Assembly: GCA_046565505.1 (NCBI GenBank)
Contig: JBKHYJ010000127.1
Coordinates: 1 to 31,473 of the forward strand
Origin: JBKHYJ01 sp046565505
GTDB taxonomy: Bacteria; Acidobacteriota; Blastocatellia; UBA7656
DNA: 31,473 bases
Reading direction: 5' to 3'
Shown here: piece by piece, positions 22,678 to 31,283 of the stretch
How positions within the stretch are numbered: the stretch's first letter is position 1
Layout of the letters: each line of letters starts with the position of its first letter
The notes under the pieces: model-generated
Told to the model about the DNA's origin: nothing
What the model saw: only the letters and a program-made list of their open reading frames with translations
The model's database searches: none
Program-made: the position numbers and the translations under genes

Positions 22678-25600
22678 CTACCTCCACTCACCTTGCAAGC
22701 CAAAGCCCGCCCAGTAGAAAGGGGAATTCCACCGGCCGCTTTCCCACATCTCTATCTGGGCTGCGCGAAGGGCGGCCGCTGGCATAAGTCTCTCTTTGAA
22801 TAGACCCCTGTAGAACAAGCGCATCAGACGAGTGGTTGCCAGGTCATCCACCCTCCAGAAGCTCGCCACGACGCGCGGAACGCCTGCGTACATAAAACCG
22901 CGCATCAGCCCTATCAAGCCTTCGCCTTTAATATCTTTTCCGATCCCGGTATTACACGCGCTCAGCACGACTAGATCCGCCCGCAGATTCAAATTGTATA
23001 CATCATGCAGGCGCAAGAATCCATCTCGCGGGCGGCCCTGCTCGTCAACGAGGGAAAAGACTATCCCTGACAACTCAGGATGTGCGTTATCAAGAACTCC
23101 ATGAGTAGCCAGGTGTATGAAGCGGTACTGTGTCAAATCTGGGCTTATCACTCTATCCAGGTTTGCGTCGAAATCCAGCGCCAGCAGGCTGCCTTCGCCG
23201 GGGGCAAATTCCAGTATGGCTTCGGCCTCCTTTCGGGTAGACGGCAATCTCGGTATTCGCTCCTCGTCACTGCCGATCCCGGCGTCCGTCAGGGCGCGCG
23301 TTAAATCTATGGGGAACTCCGTTTCAGAGGGCGGAGACGGCTGGTTGTGACTGGCCGAGCTAACGCGCGGGTCATCGTTGCTGAACACCGGATCAGCGAA
23401 CACGGCTATGGCGTCCTTAGCAGCCGCGCGCCCGGCGGTCTCTCGCCGCGACAAGGCCAGCGCGGACGCCGAAGGGAGGCTTATGATTTCATGCTCTACG
23501 ATGAGCGGGGCCGCCTTTACCGATGGGCCACCTTTTGAATGCGATTGCTGCCCTTGATTGTCGGGAATCGGCAAGGCCGCAAAGGGTATGTATTGGAGCG
23601 CCCCTTCCGCCACGATCAACAAACGCTTATTTGCTATCACGTCGGCGGCCTGCCCGAGCAACGTCTGACTCAAACGAGCGGCTATCGGGTAATACTCGGA
23701 GTCGTTAGCGGCAATGCGCGCGTTGTATCGCTCGGCCGTTTCGCCGGGCAAAGGCTGGCGCGCAGTGATTGCGTCGTAAACCTTCTTTGACAACTCCTCT
23801 ATCGTATCGCGCGCCGGGAGCTTGTAGCTTTTTATAGAGGTCTGGCTGACGGCCCAGAGGTAGCTCGCCTCGTCGCCCAGAGAGAACTCTAACAGTATTG
23901 TCTCTTCGTCCAGCGCCTGCTTTTGGATTTCAGAAACTTTGAGAGGAACAGGTTGAGTGAGGGCCGCGTAGCGCGGGCTTCGCTCTCTTATTTGCGCTTG
24001 TATTTCCTGATACTCGGTTGCCAGGGATTGTATCTCCCGCTCGATGGATTCCGCCTGCCGCTCCTTGTCTTTGCTGTTGAGAAGGCGCATTCGCAACTCG
24101 GCCTTGGCGTTCAAGGCGTGCTGCACAGATTGCTCGCGCTCGAAGAGGCCCGGGTCCACCCCCTGGCGAATGTCGGCCTTGGCTTCGACAAGCATATCGA
24201 GCAAGGTTCTTGCTCGCCCCCTCTCGCTGATTTCAAGCGCGGCGGCGTCAAAGCCCTGCGAAGGGCGGCGGCTGTGCATTCGCATCAGCACGTCTATGCA
24301 AAGCTCATAGTGTTGATGGAGGGAAGCAAAGTAAGAAGAGCGCAGCTCGCGGCCCGTGATTTTCGTCCGCAGTGATTCGACTATCTTGAGCAAGGCATCG
24401 ACCTTAGCAAAGGCTTCCTTCAGATTGCCGAGGTCGCGGTTAATCCGTGAGATATTATGCAGGGTCAGGGTTTCGCCCCTGCGGTCTTCCACGGCCTGAA
24501 TGAGGGGCAGCGCCTTATTGTAATTGTAAAGCGCCCGCCGCTTATCGCCGAGCGAATTATATAGATGGCCGATATAATTCAGCGTGTATGCTTGCCCTTG
24601 TCGGTCGCCTAATGCCTGGTTGAGCGCAAGAACCCGTTTGTAATACCGCATGGCTTTCGTTTCCTTACCGAGCGATTCGTAAACTGCGCCTATGTCTCTA
24701 AGCGTGTATGCTTCGATGCGGCTGTCACCGATCTCTTTGCTGAGTTGTAGCCTCTGCTCGAAGTATTCCAGGGCCTTCTGCTTCTGCCCCAACGCGTCGT
24801 AAACTCTGCCTATATACCCGATGGCCAGGCATTGTAAATTGCGGTTGCCGGAAGCGCGCGAAAGCTCTACTGACCTGTCATAAAAATCGAGCGCCTTTTC
24901 CTTCTCCCCGAGGTCATCGTAAACGAAGCCTATTCCATTCAGCACCGTAGCCTCGCCGTTGCGGTCGCCGAAGCCTCTGAAGAATTCCGCCGCTTGATTA
25001 TGAAAAGTAAGCGCCTTTTGTTTCTCGCCCAAAAACGCGTAAGCGTTCCCGCAGGAAGTTAGCGCGAACGCCTTCCCCCGCCGGTCATCAATGCTTTGCC
25101 AGATGCCGAGCGCCTTATCATAGTATCCCAGCGCCTTGCGCAAGCTCCCCATGTCTTGATAGCAGTAGCCTAGATTATTGAGCGCCTGGGCCTCGCCCCG
25201 CCGGTCGCCGCTGAGCGTGCAAAGGTTCAAAGCTTGATTGAAATAGTCGATCGAGTCCCGCAAGTCGCTGGATAGGTAGTGAGCCAGCCCTATATTGTTT
25301 AAGGCAGCCGCTTCACCTTTCCGGTCGCCCATCTCCTGGCTCAAGGCGCGGGCCATATACGAGTGCTTAAAAACATTTTCAGAGTCGCTCAACTCAACGT
25401 AAGCGGCCCCAATGCCATTAAGAGCTTCAATTTCAATCCTGCGGTGTCCGTCGCGCCGGGCTATGCTCAGCGCCTGACCAAAGTATTCCAGCGCCTTATC
25501 ATTCTCACTTAAAAGCGCGTGTAATTCGCCCGCGGCCAATAACACTTCCGCCTGGTTCCGCGGGTTGTTTGAGGCAAGCCAGTGTGATTGCGCTTCTTTA

Positions 25601-26169
25601 TATTTCTCTAACGCCCGGTTAAAAGAATCGAAATTCCATTGGCCGCGCAACTCTTCCGCTTCGGCGAAAGCCTCGTCGGCAAGAATACGTACGCGGTCTT
25701 GTGGCCCGGCTTCTCTCATCTCGTCAACTCGCAGCCGGTAATTGACGGGTGCGCCTTGATCCTCTGCCGCCCACACGGCCAGGGCGAAAGCGCCGGAATG
25801 CTCAGCCAACGCTGACATGGGCAATGTCCCATCGCGGCGAAGGGTGTATGCGTATACTTGCTGTCGGTCGGGGTTGATTAGCCTTACGTTCAAGCCGGCG
25901 TCAGGCTCTTCTATTATCACCCTAACATACTGATTCACCTTCACCTCAACCCGGTAAAGGTGTAATTCGGAGATGGAAAGCGCCCGCTTGCCTTGCTCAC
26001 TCAGCGCCAGCTCAACAACCCGTTTGCCCCGCCCGAGGTCTAAGTCGGCAAGACCGTTTAGCGGCTGATTTCGGTTAGCTCTGCATCCTGCGGCCGCGGC
26101 ACACAAGATTAACGCCATTATGATCGCAGCCCTACAAAAGCTGCTCGCCTGTCTTTTTTTGCCGAGCAC
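22678..26169 (-). CDS. Lipoprotein with about ten TPRs and a C-terminal CHAT protease domain
   Basis: The 1163-residue protein starts at GTG 26169. The N-terminus is a lipoprotein signal: KKR, hydrophobic AAIIMALILCAAAAGC, candidate lipidated Cys29. A β-rich domain (50-150) follows, then about ten TPR units of 40 residues (roughly 170-620; repeats of the form ALNNLGYCYQDMGSLRKALG), a helical coiled linker, and a CHAT domain (about 800-1163) with His1023 in IHLATHG and Cys1072 in VVLSACNTG. TPR-CHAT proteins resemble separase-like proteases in which the TPRs gate the active site. Lipidation would place the protease outside the cytoplasm, away from the UBL enzymes, which is notable. There is no strong ribosome-binding site. 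Confidence 0.9.
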   Translation of the reverse strand: MLGKKRQASSFCRAAIIMALILCAAAAGCRANRNQPLNGLADLDLGRGKRVVELALSEQGKRALSISELHLYRVEVKVNQYVRVIIEEPDAGLNVRLINPDRQQVYAYTLRRDGTLPMSALAEHSGAFALAVWAAEDQGAPVNYRLRVDEMREAGPQDRVRILADEAFAEAEELRGQWNFDSFNRALEKYKEAQSHWLASNNPRNQAEVLLAAGELHALLSENDKALEYFGQALSIARRDGHRRIEIEALNGIGAAYVELSDSENVFKHSYMARALSQEMGDRKGEAAALNNIGLAHYLSSDLRDSIDYFNQALNLCTLSGDRRGEAQALNNLGYCYQDMGSLRKALGYYDKALGIWQSIDDRRGKAFALTSCGNAYAFLGEKQKALTFHNQAAEFFRGFGDRNGEATVLNGIGFVYDDLGEKEKALDFYDRSVELSRASGNRNLQCLAIGYIGRVYDALGQKQKALEYFEQRLQLSKEIGDSRIEAYTLRDIGAVYESLGKETKAMRYYKRVLALNQALGDRQGQAYTLNYIGHLYNSLGDKRRALYNYNKALPLIQAVEDRRGETLTLHNISRINRDLGNLKEAFAKVDALLKIVESLRTKITGRELRSSYFASLHQHYELCIDVLMRMHSRRPSQGFDAAALEISERGRARTLLDMLVEAKADIRQGVDPGLFEREQSVQHALNAKAELRMRLLNSKDKERQAESIEREIQSLATEYQEIQAQIRERSPRYAALTQPVPLKVSEIQKQALDEETILLEFSLGDEASYLWAVSQTSIKSYKLPARDTIEELSKKVYDAITARQPLPGETAERYNARIAANDSEYYPIAARLSQTLLGQAADVIANKRLLIVAEGALQYIPFAALPIPDNQGQQSHSKGGPSVKAAPLIVEHEIISLPSASALALSRRETAGRAAAKDAIAVFADPVFSNDDPRVSSASHNQPSPPSETEFPIDLTRALTDAGIGSDEERIPRLPSTRKEAEAILEFAPGEGSLLALDFDANLDRVISPDLTQYRFIHLATHGVLDNAHPELSGIVFSLVDEQGRPRDGFLRLHDVYNLNLRADLVVLSACNTGIGKDIKGEGLIGLMRGFMYAGVPRVVASFWRVDDLATTRLMRLFYRGLFKERLMPAAALRAAQIEMWESGRWNSPFYWAGFGLQGEWR

Positions 26170-26532
26170 GATTGAATCCAGCCCTGACCGTCAAGTGATG
26201 TGGAATAATGACCTGGCCAACATAACTCATTTGTGGGTGATTAAACAACGCCGCTGATCGGATGCGGGCTTGCCCCGTATTCGCTTCGTAGACTTTGATG
26301 ATGGACCATCTGACATGAGTAATTGAGCGACTGGCGACACGGAGCTTTCTGGATGGCGACCTTGAGATTTTTCATTTTGCGCCGAAGGTCGTCTGCCGGA
26401 CGCGGGTAGCGGGGATTGAGGATCAGGTTCGGCTCCGAGTCTGTACTCGAAAACGTCTGCGGGGAGGATGCTTTCTGGATGACCGAATACAGTCTGTCTG
26501 AAGCTATTGCATTGTACTAACTTACAACCGCC
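26170..26532 (-). other. Gap with a long stop-free frame continuing the 41-residue gene
   Basis: No standard gene is seen. On the minus strand, in the same frame as the 41-residue gene at 26533-26658, 101 codons run without a stop from just after its TGA to the TGA at 26227-26229. The stretch has no good start codon of its own (one internal ATG near the end). The predicted peptide is rich in Ser, Pro and Arg, which is also what non-coding GC-rich DNA gives. GCTTTCTGGATG is repeated directly at 26344-26355 and 26470-26481 (plus strand), 126 bases apart. No terminator-like hairpin was found. Confidence 0.4.
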
Positions 26533-26658
26533 TCATTTCCCACCGCCTCTGGTCACCTTTTTCTTAGTCCCTTTGGTTGCGGACTTGGCGGGTTTTGACT
26601 TCCTTGCCTGATCAGCGCCGCCTCCCCTATCAATCTTTTCTTTCTTGGTTGTTGTCAT
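26533..26658 (-). CDS. 41-residue Lys/Gly-rich basic protein
   Basis: A short gene not listed by length-limited ORF searches. ATG at 26658 is preceded by AGGAGA (26666-26671) at seven bases, and by a near-consensus σ70 promoter. The product begins MTTTKKEKIDRGGGADQARK, continues with a Lys/Ala/Thr/Ser-rich stretch (KSKPAKSATKGTKKK) and ends VTRGGGK. About a third of residues are Lys or Arg. It has no Cys and no hydrophobic core, so it is likely disordered, like histone-tail or nucleoid-binding peptides. With so many lysines and two Gly-triplets it could be a conjugation target, an inhibitor, or a nucleic-acid binder. It is the first gene of the minus-strand cluster. No family is recognised. 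Confidence 0.6.
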   Translation of the reverse strand: MTTTKKEKIDRGGGADQARKSKPAKSATKGTKKKVTRGGGK

Positions 26659-26715
26659 AAGCTCTTCTCCTGACTATGTGAAATATCCCATTTAATGTGG
26701 GTGAGAAAACATCTA

Positions 26716-26729
26716 ACACTATATAGTGT
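26716..26729. promoter_or_regulatory. 14-bp perfect palindrome, candidate operator
   Basis: ACACTATATAGTGT reads the same on both strands. It lies about 7 to 20 bases downstream of the predicted start of the minus-strand promoter, a usual place for repressor binding. No regulator gene of the winged-helix or TetR type is in the window, so the binding protein is unknown. Confidence 0.5.
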
Positions 26730-26742
26730 AGATGCCTGTCTG

Positions 26743-26771
26743 CTTATAAAGTAAGATTGATTATGTGTCAA
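26743..26771 (-). promoter_or_regulatory. Near-consensus σ70 promoter for the minus-strand cluster
   Basis: On the minus strand, TTGACA (26771-26766) is followed after exactly 17 bases by TATAAG (26748-26743), five of six matches to TATAAT. The predicted start of transcription is near 26736, about 78 bases before the ATG of the 41-residue gene. This is the best promoter seen in the window and the likely main entry to the cluster. Confidence 0.7.
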
Positions 26772-26775
26772 TCTT
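26753..26775. repeat. 8-bp inverted repeat overlapping the -35 box
   Basis: AAGATTGA (26753-26760) and TCAATCTT (26768-26775) are reverse complements around a 7-base spacer. The right arm overlaps the -35 box of the minus-strand promoter, so a dimeric regulator bound here would block RNA polymerase. A short T-run follows on the plus strand, but the stem is too AT-rich for a good terminator. Confidence 0.45.
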
Positions 26776-27041
26776 TTTCGTCTCCGATCATAGATTTATT
26801 TGAGTCGGGTAGTCTCAGGATGAGATTTTCTAAAAACCAGCCGCGCCGCCTGAAATAATCAGGCAATAACGACACTATTTCATGGATGAGCTTAGAATGA
26901 GCCTCCAGGCAAGTCTCGCGGGGAGGATGCGAAACGACCGTTGGAGGTCCATAAGGCTAAAGAGCAACAACAGCAATCGCTGGTTCAGCCCTGATTAAAA
27001 GAATCTTACAGTGCTGGCTGGTTCGTGAACTGGAGTAGATT
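26776..27041. other. Leader region of the divergent plus-strand operon
   Basis: No convincing gene. It contains a small hairpin (GCCTGA 26848-26853 with TCAGGC 26859-26864) and a 38-codon frame at 26882-26998 without a ribosome-binding site. GGAG with spacing of about seven bases precedes the ATG at 27042. I could not find a clear -35/-10 pair for the plus-strand genes; they may depend on the cluster's own σ factor. Confidence 0.45.
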
Positions 27042-29732
27042 ATGGTATGCCCTTCCTGCGGAAAGGAGATGGGTGATGGCGACCAGTGCCTCTTCTGCCG
27101 ATGCGAAGACGGGCCGGCGAGTTCAGACCCCTCCCTTATGACAAGTGATGCGGACGAAGGTCAGGCAGTTGAGGCTGACGACTCGGCGGCAGAAGAAGGC
27201 GTATCGGATCGAGAAGGGCTATCGGTTGAAGAGGGCGAGCCGGAGACCCCCGCCCTGATTCTTGAAGAGTCCCCGGAGGCCACGGACCTGGACGAGGCGG
27301 CCCCCGAAGGGCCCGAATCAATCGAGCTTGATGGCGAGTCCGCAGAAAGCTCTGACCCCGGCTCGGCCCATACGAGCCGGAGCATCAGCATAAGCGATTC
27401 GGTAGAACGCTCAGTTCTGCTGACGGGCGACATAGGAGGTCTTTACCTTCTAAACGGCGCTTTGTCGGGAGAAGGGAAGGCGGAAGAAGAGAAGTCATTA
27501 ATTGATTTCACACATGCGTTGCCCGGTAGAGACCCGCGTCTTCCGCGTTTCGCCCTAGCCGAATTGGAAGAGTATCTGACGCGACTGCGCGAAGAGCGAA
27601 TCATACTTGTATGTTGCCCCTGTGAAGACATAGCTCTCAGTGCCGTGTACGAGCTTCTCGACCGGCTCAACATTGCCATCGAAGACAGGCGAATGCTCAA
27701 CTTTGAAACCGGATCGGAGGAAAGCTCCGAGATAAGCGTGTATTCAATCCTGACCAAGAGAAAAGATGCGGCAGTAGAAACGGCTCTGCTCATCGACGCG
27801 CTCGGCGATAAATCCCAAATGTTCATCGACTCATTATTCAAGTCCAGAATATCGTCATCAGCCATTAAAGAGGATTTGAAGAGTAACGGCATCTGGTTGC
27901 TGTGCAACGTTGACGCGGCGTACATCGAGCGCAAGCCGCAGACCGAGAAGGGAGGGCTGAAATTCCCTCTTTGGAAAATCCCTTTCCTGCGCCCGATTCT
28001 GGAGCTTAATCACCCGTCCGAGGCTGGCATATTAGAAGCCAAAATTCTCAGCCAACGAAGCGCAGGTAAATGGAGCCGGGCCGAAGTTGAGTTCTACGAT
28101 CAGATTGATGAAGCAATTAAGAGGGGTAACTTGCCGGGGGAAATTAATTCGCTCGATGAGCATGAGCCGATACCACCTGAATCGTTGTTTAAAGATAAAG
28201 ACCCCGTGGGCAACGCCGTGTTATACGTGGCCACCCACTTCCCGAATTTGAACCATAAAATGTTTGATGAATTGGTGACGCTGTTGTTGAAAAACATGAG
28301 GCCCACCTTTTCGGCCGCCGGCTATAGAAAACCGGGCGAGGCTGTTGAATACTCCCGGCCCGACGACCTGACTCCGGTACAGGTCTGGCAGGAGCAGGCG
28401 GACGAGAAGAGAAGGGAGTGCTCGCTTGAAGCAACGTCGCTCAAAGATTCCGTCAGAGTAATCAGCTTTTCCGACCACAGGCTGAGAGGGGCGCTGAATT
28501 CTTACATGGAAAGAGAGCGCGGGTTCTACCTGGAAAGACAGCTTCTAATACTTCAGCAGCAGGGGTTGCTGTTCCACCCTTCGGCCAAAGTGGCGGAGAG
28601 TCTAACCCGGCTTATAGTTGATAAGGCTGTCTCCCAGGCTGAGGATTACAGCCTCGGATGGCTCGTAGAAACCGTTGTTAAGCTCAAGCAATATTCCGGC
28701 CCCGAAGCGGCGGCAGCGGGTAGCTCAAAAGCACCTTTGTTCCAGTGCTTGGAACGGGCGCAGAGAAATGGGATCGGCTTCGCCTACAGGCGCGTATCAT
28801 TGCTGATCCGGGAGATGCTCGAATACCCGGAGCTGAAGGATGTAGTGTCTGAATTCCTCGAACGGTTGATATCTCCGAAAAGCTATGACTCTTGCTTGCA
28901 GATTATTAAAAGACTCCGATTCGCCCCGAACCTCGACGAGTTTCATTGGATAAGACAATTGCTTGAGAGGGGAAACACGGACATACGTATCCAGGCAAGC
29001 CGGTATCTGTATTCTTACGTGAAGAAGATGGAGCCTAACATTTATGAAATTCTGGCCGTTTTGAAAGCCTGGCTCCCGGAAAAGGAGCGCGACCCCCGGA
29101 CTTACTCCGACTCTAATCGCGTAGCGTTACGCCTACTGCTAGATTACTGTTCGGAGAGCACGGCTCGATTCGAGGCGAAGCATAGCAGGTCATGGCTGGG
29201 CCGCCATCCGCTGTTCGCGGCCAATGACTTGACTTCCACAGAGGGCAATTTTGAATTGCTAGTCGGCTGGCTTTTTCATCCTGGAATGAAAGCCGCTCTG
29301 CCAAGAAGAAACCCGAATTACCTGGTCGGCAAGCTGATCCTCAGATGGGCTTATTTATTGCGCGGCCCGCAGAGTGACGCGGGCAACGAGGTGGCCGGAT
29401 GCCCCGGCGGCGGAGACCTTCCGCCTGTCAATGAGCTTTCATCTTCGGCGAGCCCTGAATTATCGCAGCCCGAGACGCTCAACTCATTACTAGGTCATGT
29501 CGCGTCGATTGCAACTAAGCAGCAGCGAGAAGAGTTAATGGCGGCCTGGAAGCAGCACCATCATGATTTGCTCAATCAAGCAGCCGAGCCTTCATGTTCG
29601 AGGCCCAGGCGAGAAGAACTGGCCTCGAAGCGGCGGCTCGCCAGGCAGGTAATCAGGTACTTTACCGACTTGCAGCGGGGAAGGTTTACGACGACGGATG
29701 GAGGGCCGTTGGAATTGAGAGGTTTGCAATGA
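27042..29732 (+). CDS. Zinc-ribbon protein with signalling motif and degenerate STAND-like domain
   Basis: The 896-residue protein starts with a zinc ribbon (CPSCGKEMGDGDQCLFC, Cys3, 6, 16, 19), then a very acidic linker (about 22-110). Residues 112-135 carry SRSISISDSVERSVLLTGDI, aligning gap-free with motifs in the NLR and the small CHAT protein. From about 170 to 310 there is an α/β domain laid out like a STAND NTPase (strands RIILVCCP, TALLIDAL, SNGIWLLCNVDAA) but with no Walker A lysine (VCCPCEDIAL in its place), so it is probably inactive as an NTPase. The remainder is helical. It overlaps the next gene as ATGA. I do not recognise a named family. The motif suggests it plugs into the same signalling assembly as CHAT and NLR. 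GGAG precedes the ATG. Confidence 0.75.
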   Translation: MVCPSCGKEMGDGDQCLFCRCEDGPASSDPSLMTSDADEGQAVEADDSAAEEGVSDREGLSVEEGEPETPALILEESPEATDLDEAAPEGPESIELDGESAESSDPGSAHTSRSISISDSVERSVLLTGDIGGLYLLNGALSGEGKAEEEKSLIDFTHALPGRDPRLPRFALAELEEYLTRLREERIILVCCPCEDIALSAVYELLDRLNIAIEDRRMLNFETGSEESSEISVYSILTKRKDAAVETALLIDALGDKSQMFIDSLFKSRISSSAIKEDLKSNGIWLLCNVDAAYIERKPQTEKGGLKFPLWKIPFLRPILELNHPSEAGILEAKILSQRSAGKWSRAEVEFYDQIDEAIKRGNLPGEINSLDEHEPIPPESLFKDKDPVGNAVLYVATHFPNLNHKMFDELVTLLLKNMRPTFSAAGYRKPGEAVEYSRPDDLTPVQVWQEQADEKRRECSLEATSLKDSVRVISFSDHRLRGALNSYMERERGFYLERQLLILQQQGLLFHPSAKVAESLTRLIVDKAVSQAEDYSLGWLVETVVKLKQYSGPEAAAAGSSKAPLFQCLERAQRNGIGFAYRRVSLLIREMLEYPELKDVVSEFLERLISPKSYDSCLQIIKRLRFAPNLDEFHWIRQLLERGNTDIRIQASRYLYSYVKKMEPNIYEILAVLKAWLPEKERDPRTYSDSNRVALRLLLDYCSESTARFEAKHSRSWLGRHPLFAANDLTSTEGNFELLVGWLFHPGMKAALPRRNPNYLVGKLILRWAYLLRGPQSDAGNEVAGCPGGGDLPPVNELSSSASPELSQPETLNSLLGHVASIATKQQREELMAAWKQHHHDLLNQAAEPSCSRPRREELASKRRLARQVIRYFTDLQRGRFTTTDGGPLELRGLQ

Positions 29733-31261
29733 CTGAGGATGGCGCTTTAGATAAAGTGATTCGTGAAGTCTCGCAAGCCGTCATGCCCAGGTCGCGCGCC
29801 GAGCGGCGGATCATCATAGATACGGCTGTAGGAAGGGTGGTTGAAAGCGCGTCTGAGGCCTACGCCGCCAGGTTTTTTATCGTCACTAACAATAGCCTGG
29901 GGTCTGATGCGGCTAAATACGAAGTTGTGCTTACCCTCGGCCTAGACGATGACCGAAGCCTCGGTATACGCGTCAACTGCCTTATCAGTTGCAATGCCGG
30001 CTATGAAGGTGAAGCGGCGCTTGCGCTGTCGAGTGGACCCTCTCCGGCCGAATCTCTCAAGAAAGCGATTGAAGATTGGGTTCGCGTATATACCTCCGGC
30101 AGAGGGAGCGAATTTATGAATAATTACCCGGATGAGCGGGAAAGACTTGAAGAGTATATAACGGCCCTGGCTTTCAGCGACCTCGGGCTCGACATTCAGG
30201 CGACCGTCTCTTTGGGTGGAGAAGATTTGCTTGAAACAATCAAGCTCTGGCCTATGGTCTTTCCCGTGCAGGTCAATGACCACGCGGAAGAACAAAAGCT
30301 CAGAGTCAAAGGGAATCTCCTGATTGATGAAGAGAATAAAGCCAGGGCGATATTTTACGGCTCGGATGGCGTGGCGTTAGAAGAGGTGGTCAGGGGCGGA
30401 ATCCAGGAGTATTTCGCTCGGAACGTATCACTGAAGCAATTCTGCACTAACCTGCACGGCGACAGTTTCCGCGACGAGGTTATCCAATGCCTGAATTTAA
30501 AACTGAAACCCCTGGGGCGCAAAGTTGAATGCCTTATATTTGACGCAATAGCCGGGGAGAAGGAGCTTACTGCGTACCTGGCCGAGTTGCAGAGTTTGAT
30601 CTGCCCCTTCAAAATCGAAGTGATGTCTCCCATCGCCGACGACGCGGAACCGGTTGTATTTAGCGGAGATTTTTATATCACCCAAATTGACCCGATGGGA
30701 TGGTACAGATTCACGAGCCGGGACTACAACCTTGAAAAGGCCAGGGAGTATTTGGAACATTGCTTACAGTCCGAACTCACAAAGCATGTGGAGAAGATCT
30801 ATTCATACAGGGATGACAATGTTTTCAAAGAGATCGAAGCTACGATCATCAATCTTGCGAGGCAGTGCATCAAATCGGCTTTCGGCATCGAGATAGGAGT
30901 TATTAACGTGCGGCGTCACCTCACCCCGCTTGAGATGAAGGAGAGAGAGGTGAGGCAGAAAAAACAAGAAGCGGCTTTGGAGCTGCAAAGAGACGGCATT
31001 GATGTAAGTCGCAGAGCCGCCCAGAAACTTATCGCAGAAATAGTGGAGATGGAATCGCATAGATTCAAGGAGCGATTGAAGCGAATTCACAATCTTGAGC
31101 AAGAGATGCTAGAGGACATAGCGATGGGCCTTGATGAAGGAGGGATTCAGGAAAGAATGCGGACCATCGATAGGGCAAGAGAGCTTCTGTTTAGCTCGAT
31201 TGACGCGCTCGGCCTCTTCAAAGAAAGCATCATCGAGCGTATCTGGCGCAACCTGGCCTAA
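29729..31261 (+). CDS. Protein with three SPFH/band-7-like repeats and coiled-coil tail
   Basis: Start chosen at 29729, where ATG overlaps the upstream TGA (ATGA) and AGAGG lies six bases upstream; a longer frame from 29594 lies wholly inside the previous gene. The 510-residue product has three similar units (about 64-160, 189-270, 305-395). Each has β-strands, a helix of the type ESLKKAIEDWVRVY / LEEVVRGGIQEYFA / EKAREYLEHCLQSEL, a second helix and a closing 'LG-x-(D/K)-hxhxh' strand (LGLDIQATV, LGRKVECLIF, FGIEIGVINV). That is the SPFH/band-7 pattern. A charged coiled coil (402-460) follows. There is no membrane helix. SPFH proteins form ring scaffolds, often at membranes. The family call is tentative; the internal triplication is visible. 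Confidence 0.65.
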   Translation: MTEDGALDKVIREVSQAVMPRSRAERRIIIDTAVGRVVESASEAYAARFFIVTNNSLGSDAAKYEVVLTLGLDDDRSLGIRVNCLISCNAGYEGEAALALSSGPSPAESLKKAIEDWVRVYTSGRGSEFMNNYPDERERLEEYITALAFSDLGLDIQATVSLGGEDLLETIKLWPMVFPVQVNDHAEEQKLRVKGNLLIDEENKARAIFYGSDGVALEEVVRGGIQEYFARNVSLKQFCTNLHGDSFRDEVIQCLNLKLKPLGRKVECLIFDAIAGEKELTAYLAELQSLICPFKIEVMSPIADDAEPVVFSGDFYITQIDPMGWYRFTSRDYNLEKAREYLEHCLQSELTKHVEKIYSYRDDNVFKEIEATIINLARQCIKSAFGIEIGVINVRRHLTPLEMKEREVRQKKQEAALELQRDGIDVSRRAAQKLIAEIVEMESHRFKERLKRIHNLEQEMLEDIAMGLDEGGIQERMRTIDRARELLFSSIDALGLFKESIIERIWRNLA

Positions 31262-31262
31262 G

Positions 31263-31283
31263 GCCGCCCGATGTTCGGGCGGC
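31263..31283 (+). terminator. Intrinsic terminator of the plus-strand operon
   Basis: GCCGCCCGA (31263-31271) and TCGGGCGGC (31275-31283) form a 9-bp GC-rich perfect stem with a 3-base loop, directly after the TAA at 31259-31261. T-rich sequence (TTTCTAGTTTTT) follows about eight bases later. It closes the two-gene operon. The remaining bases to 31473 hold no gene that I can support. Confidence 0.8.

Noticed and set aside
26882..26998. Plus-strand frame of 38 codons before the zinc-ribbon gene
   Set aside because: No ribosome-binding site, no recognisable product, and shorter than expected by more than chance.
29594..29728. Longer start of the SPFH-like gene
   Set aside because: It lies wholly within the upstream coding frame; the ATGA overlap at 29729 with AGAGG is the better start.
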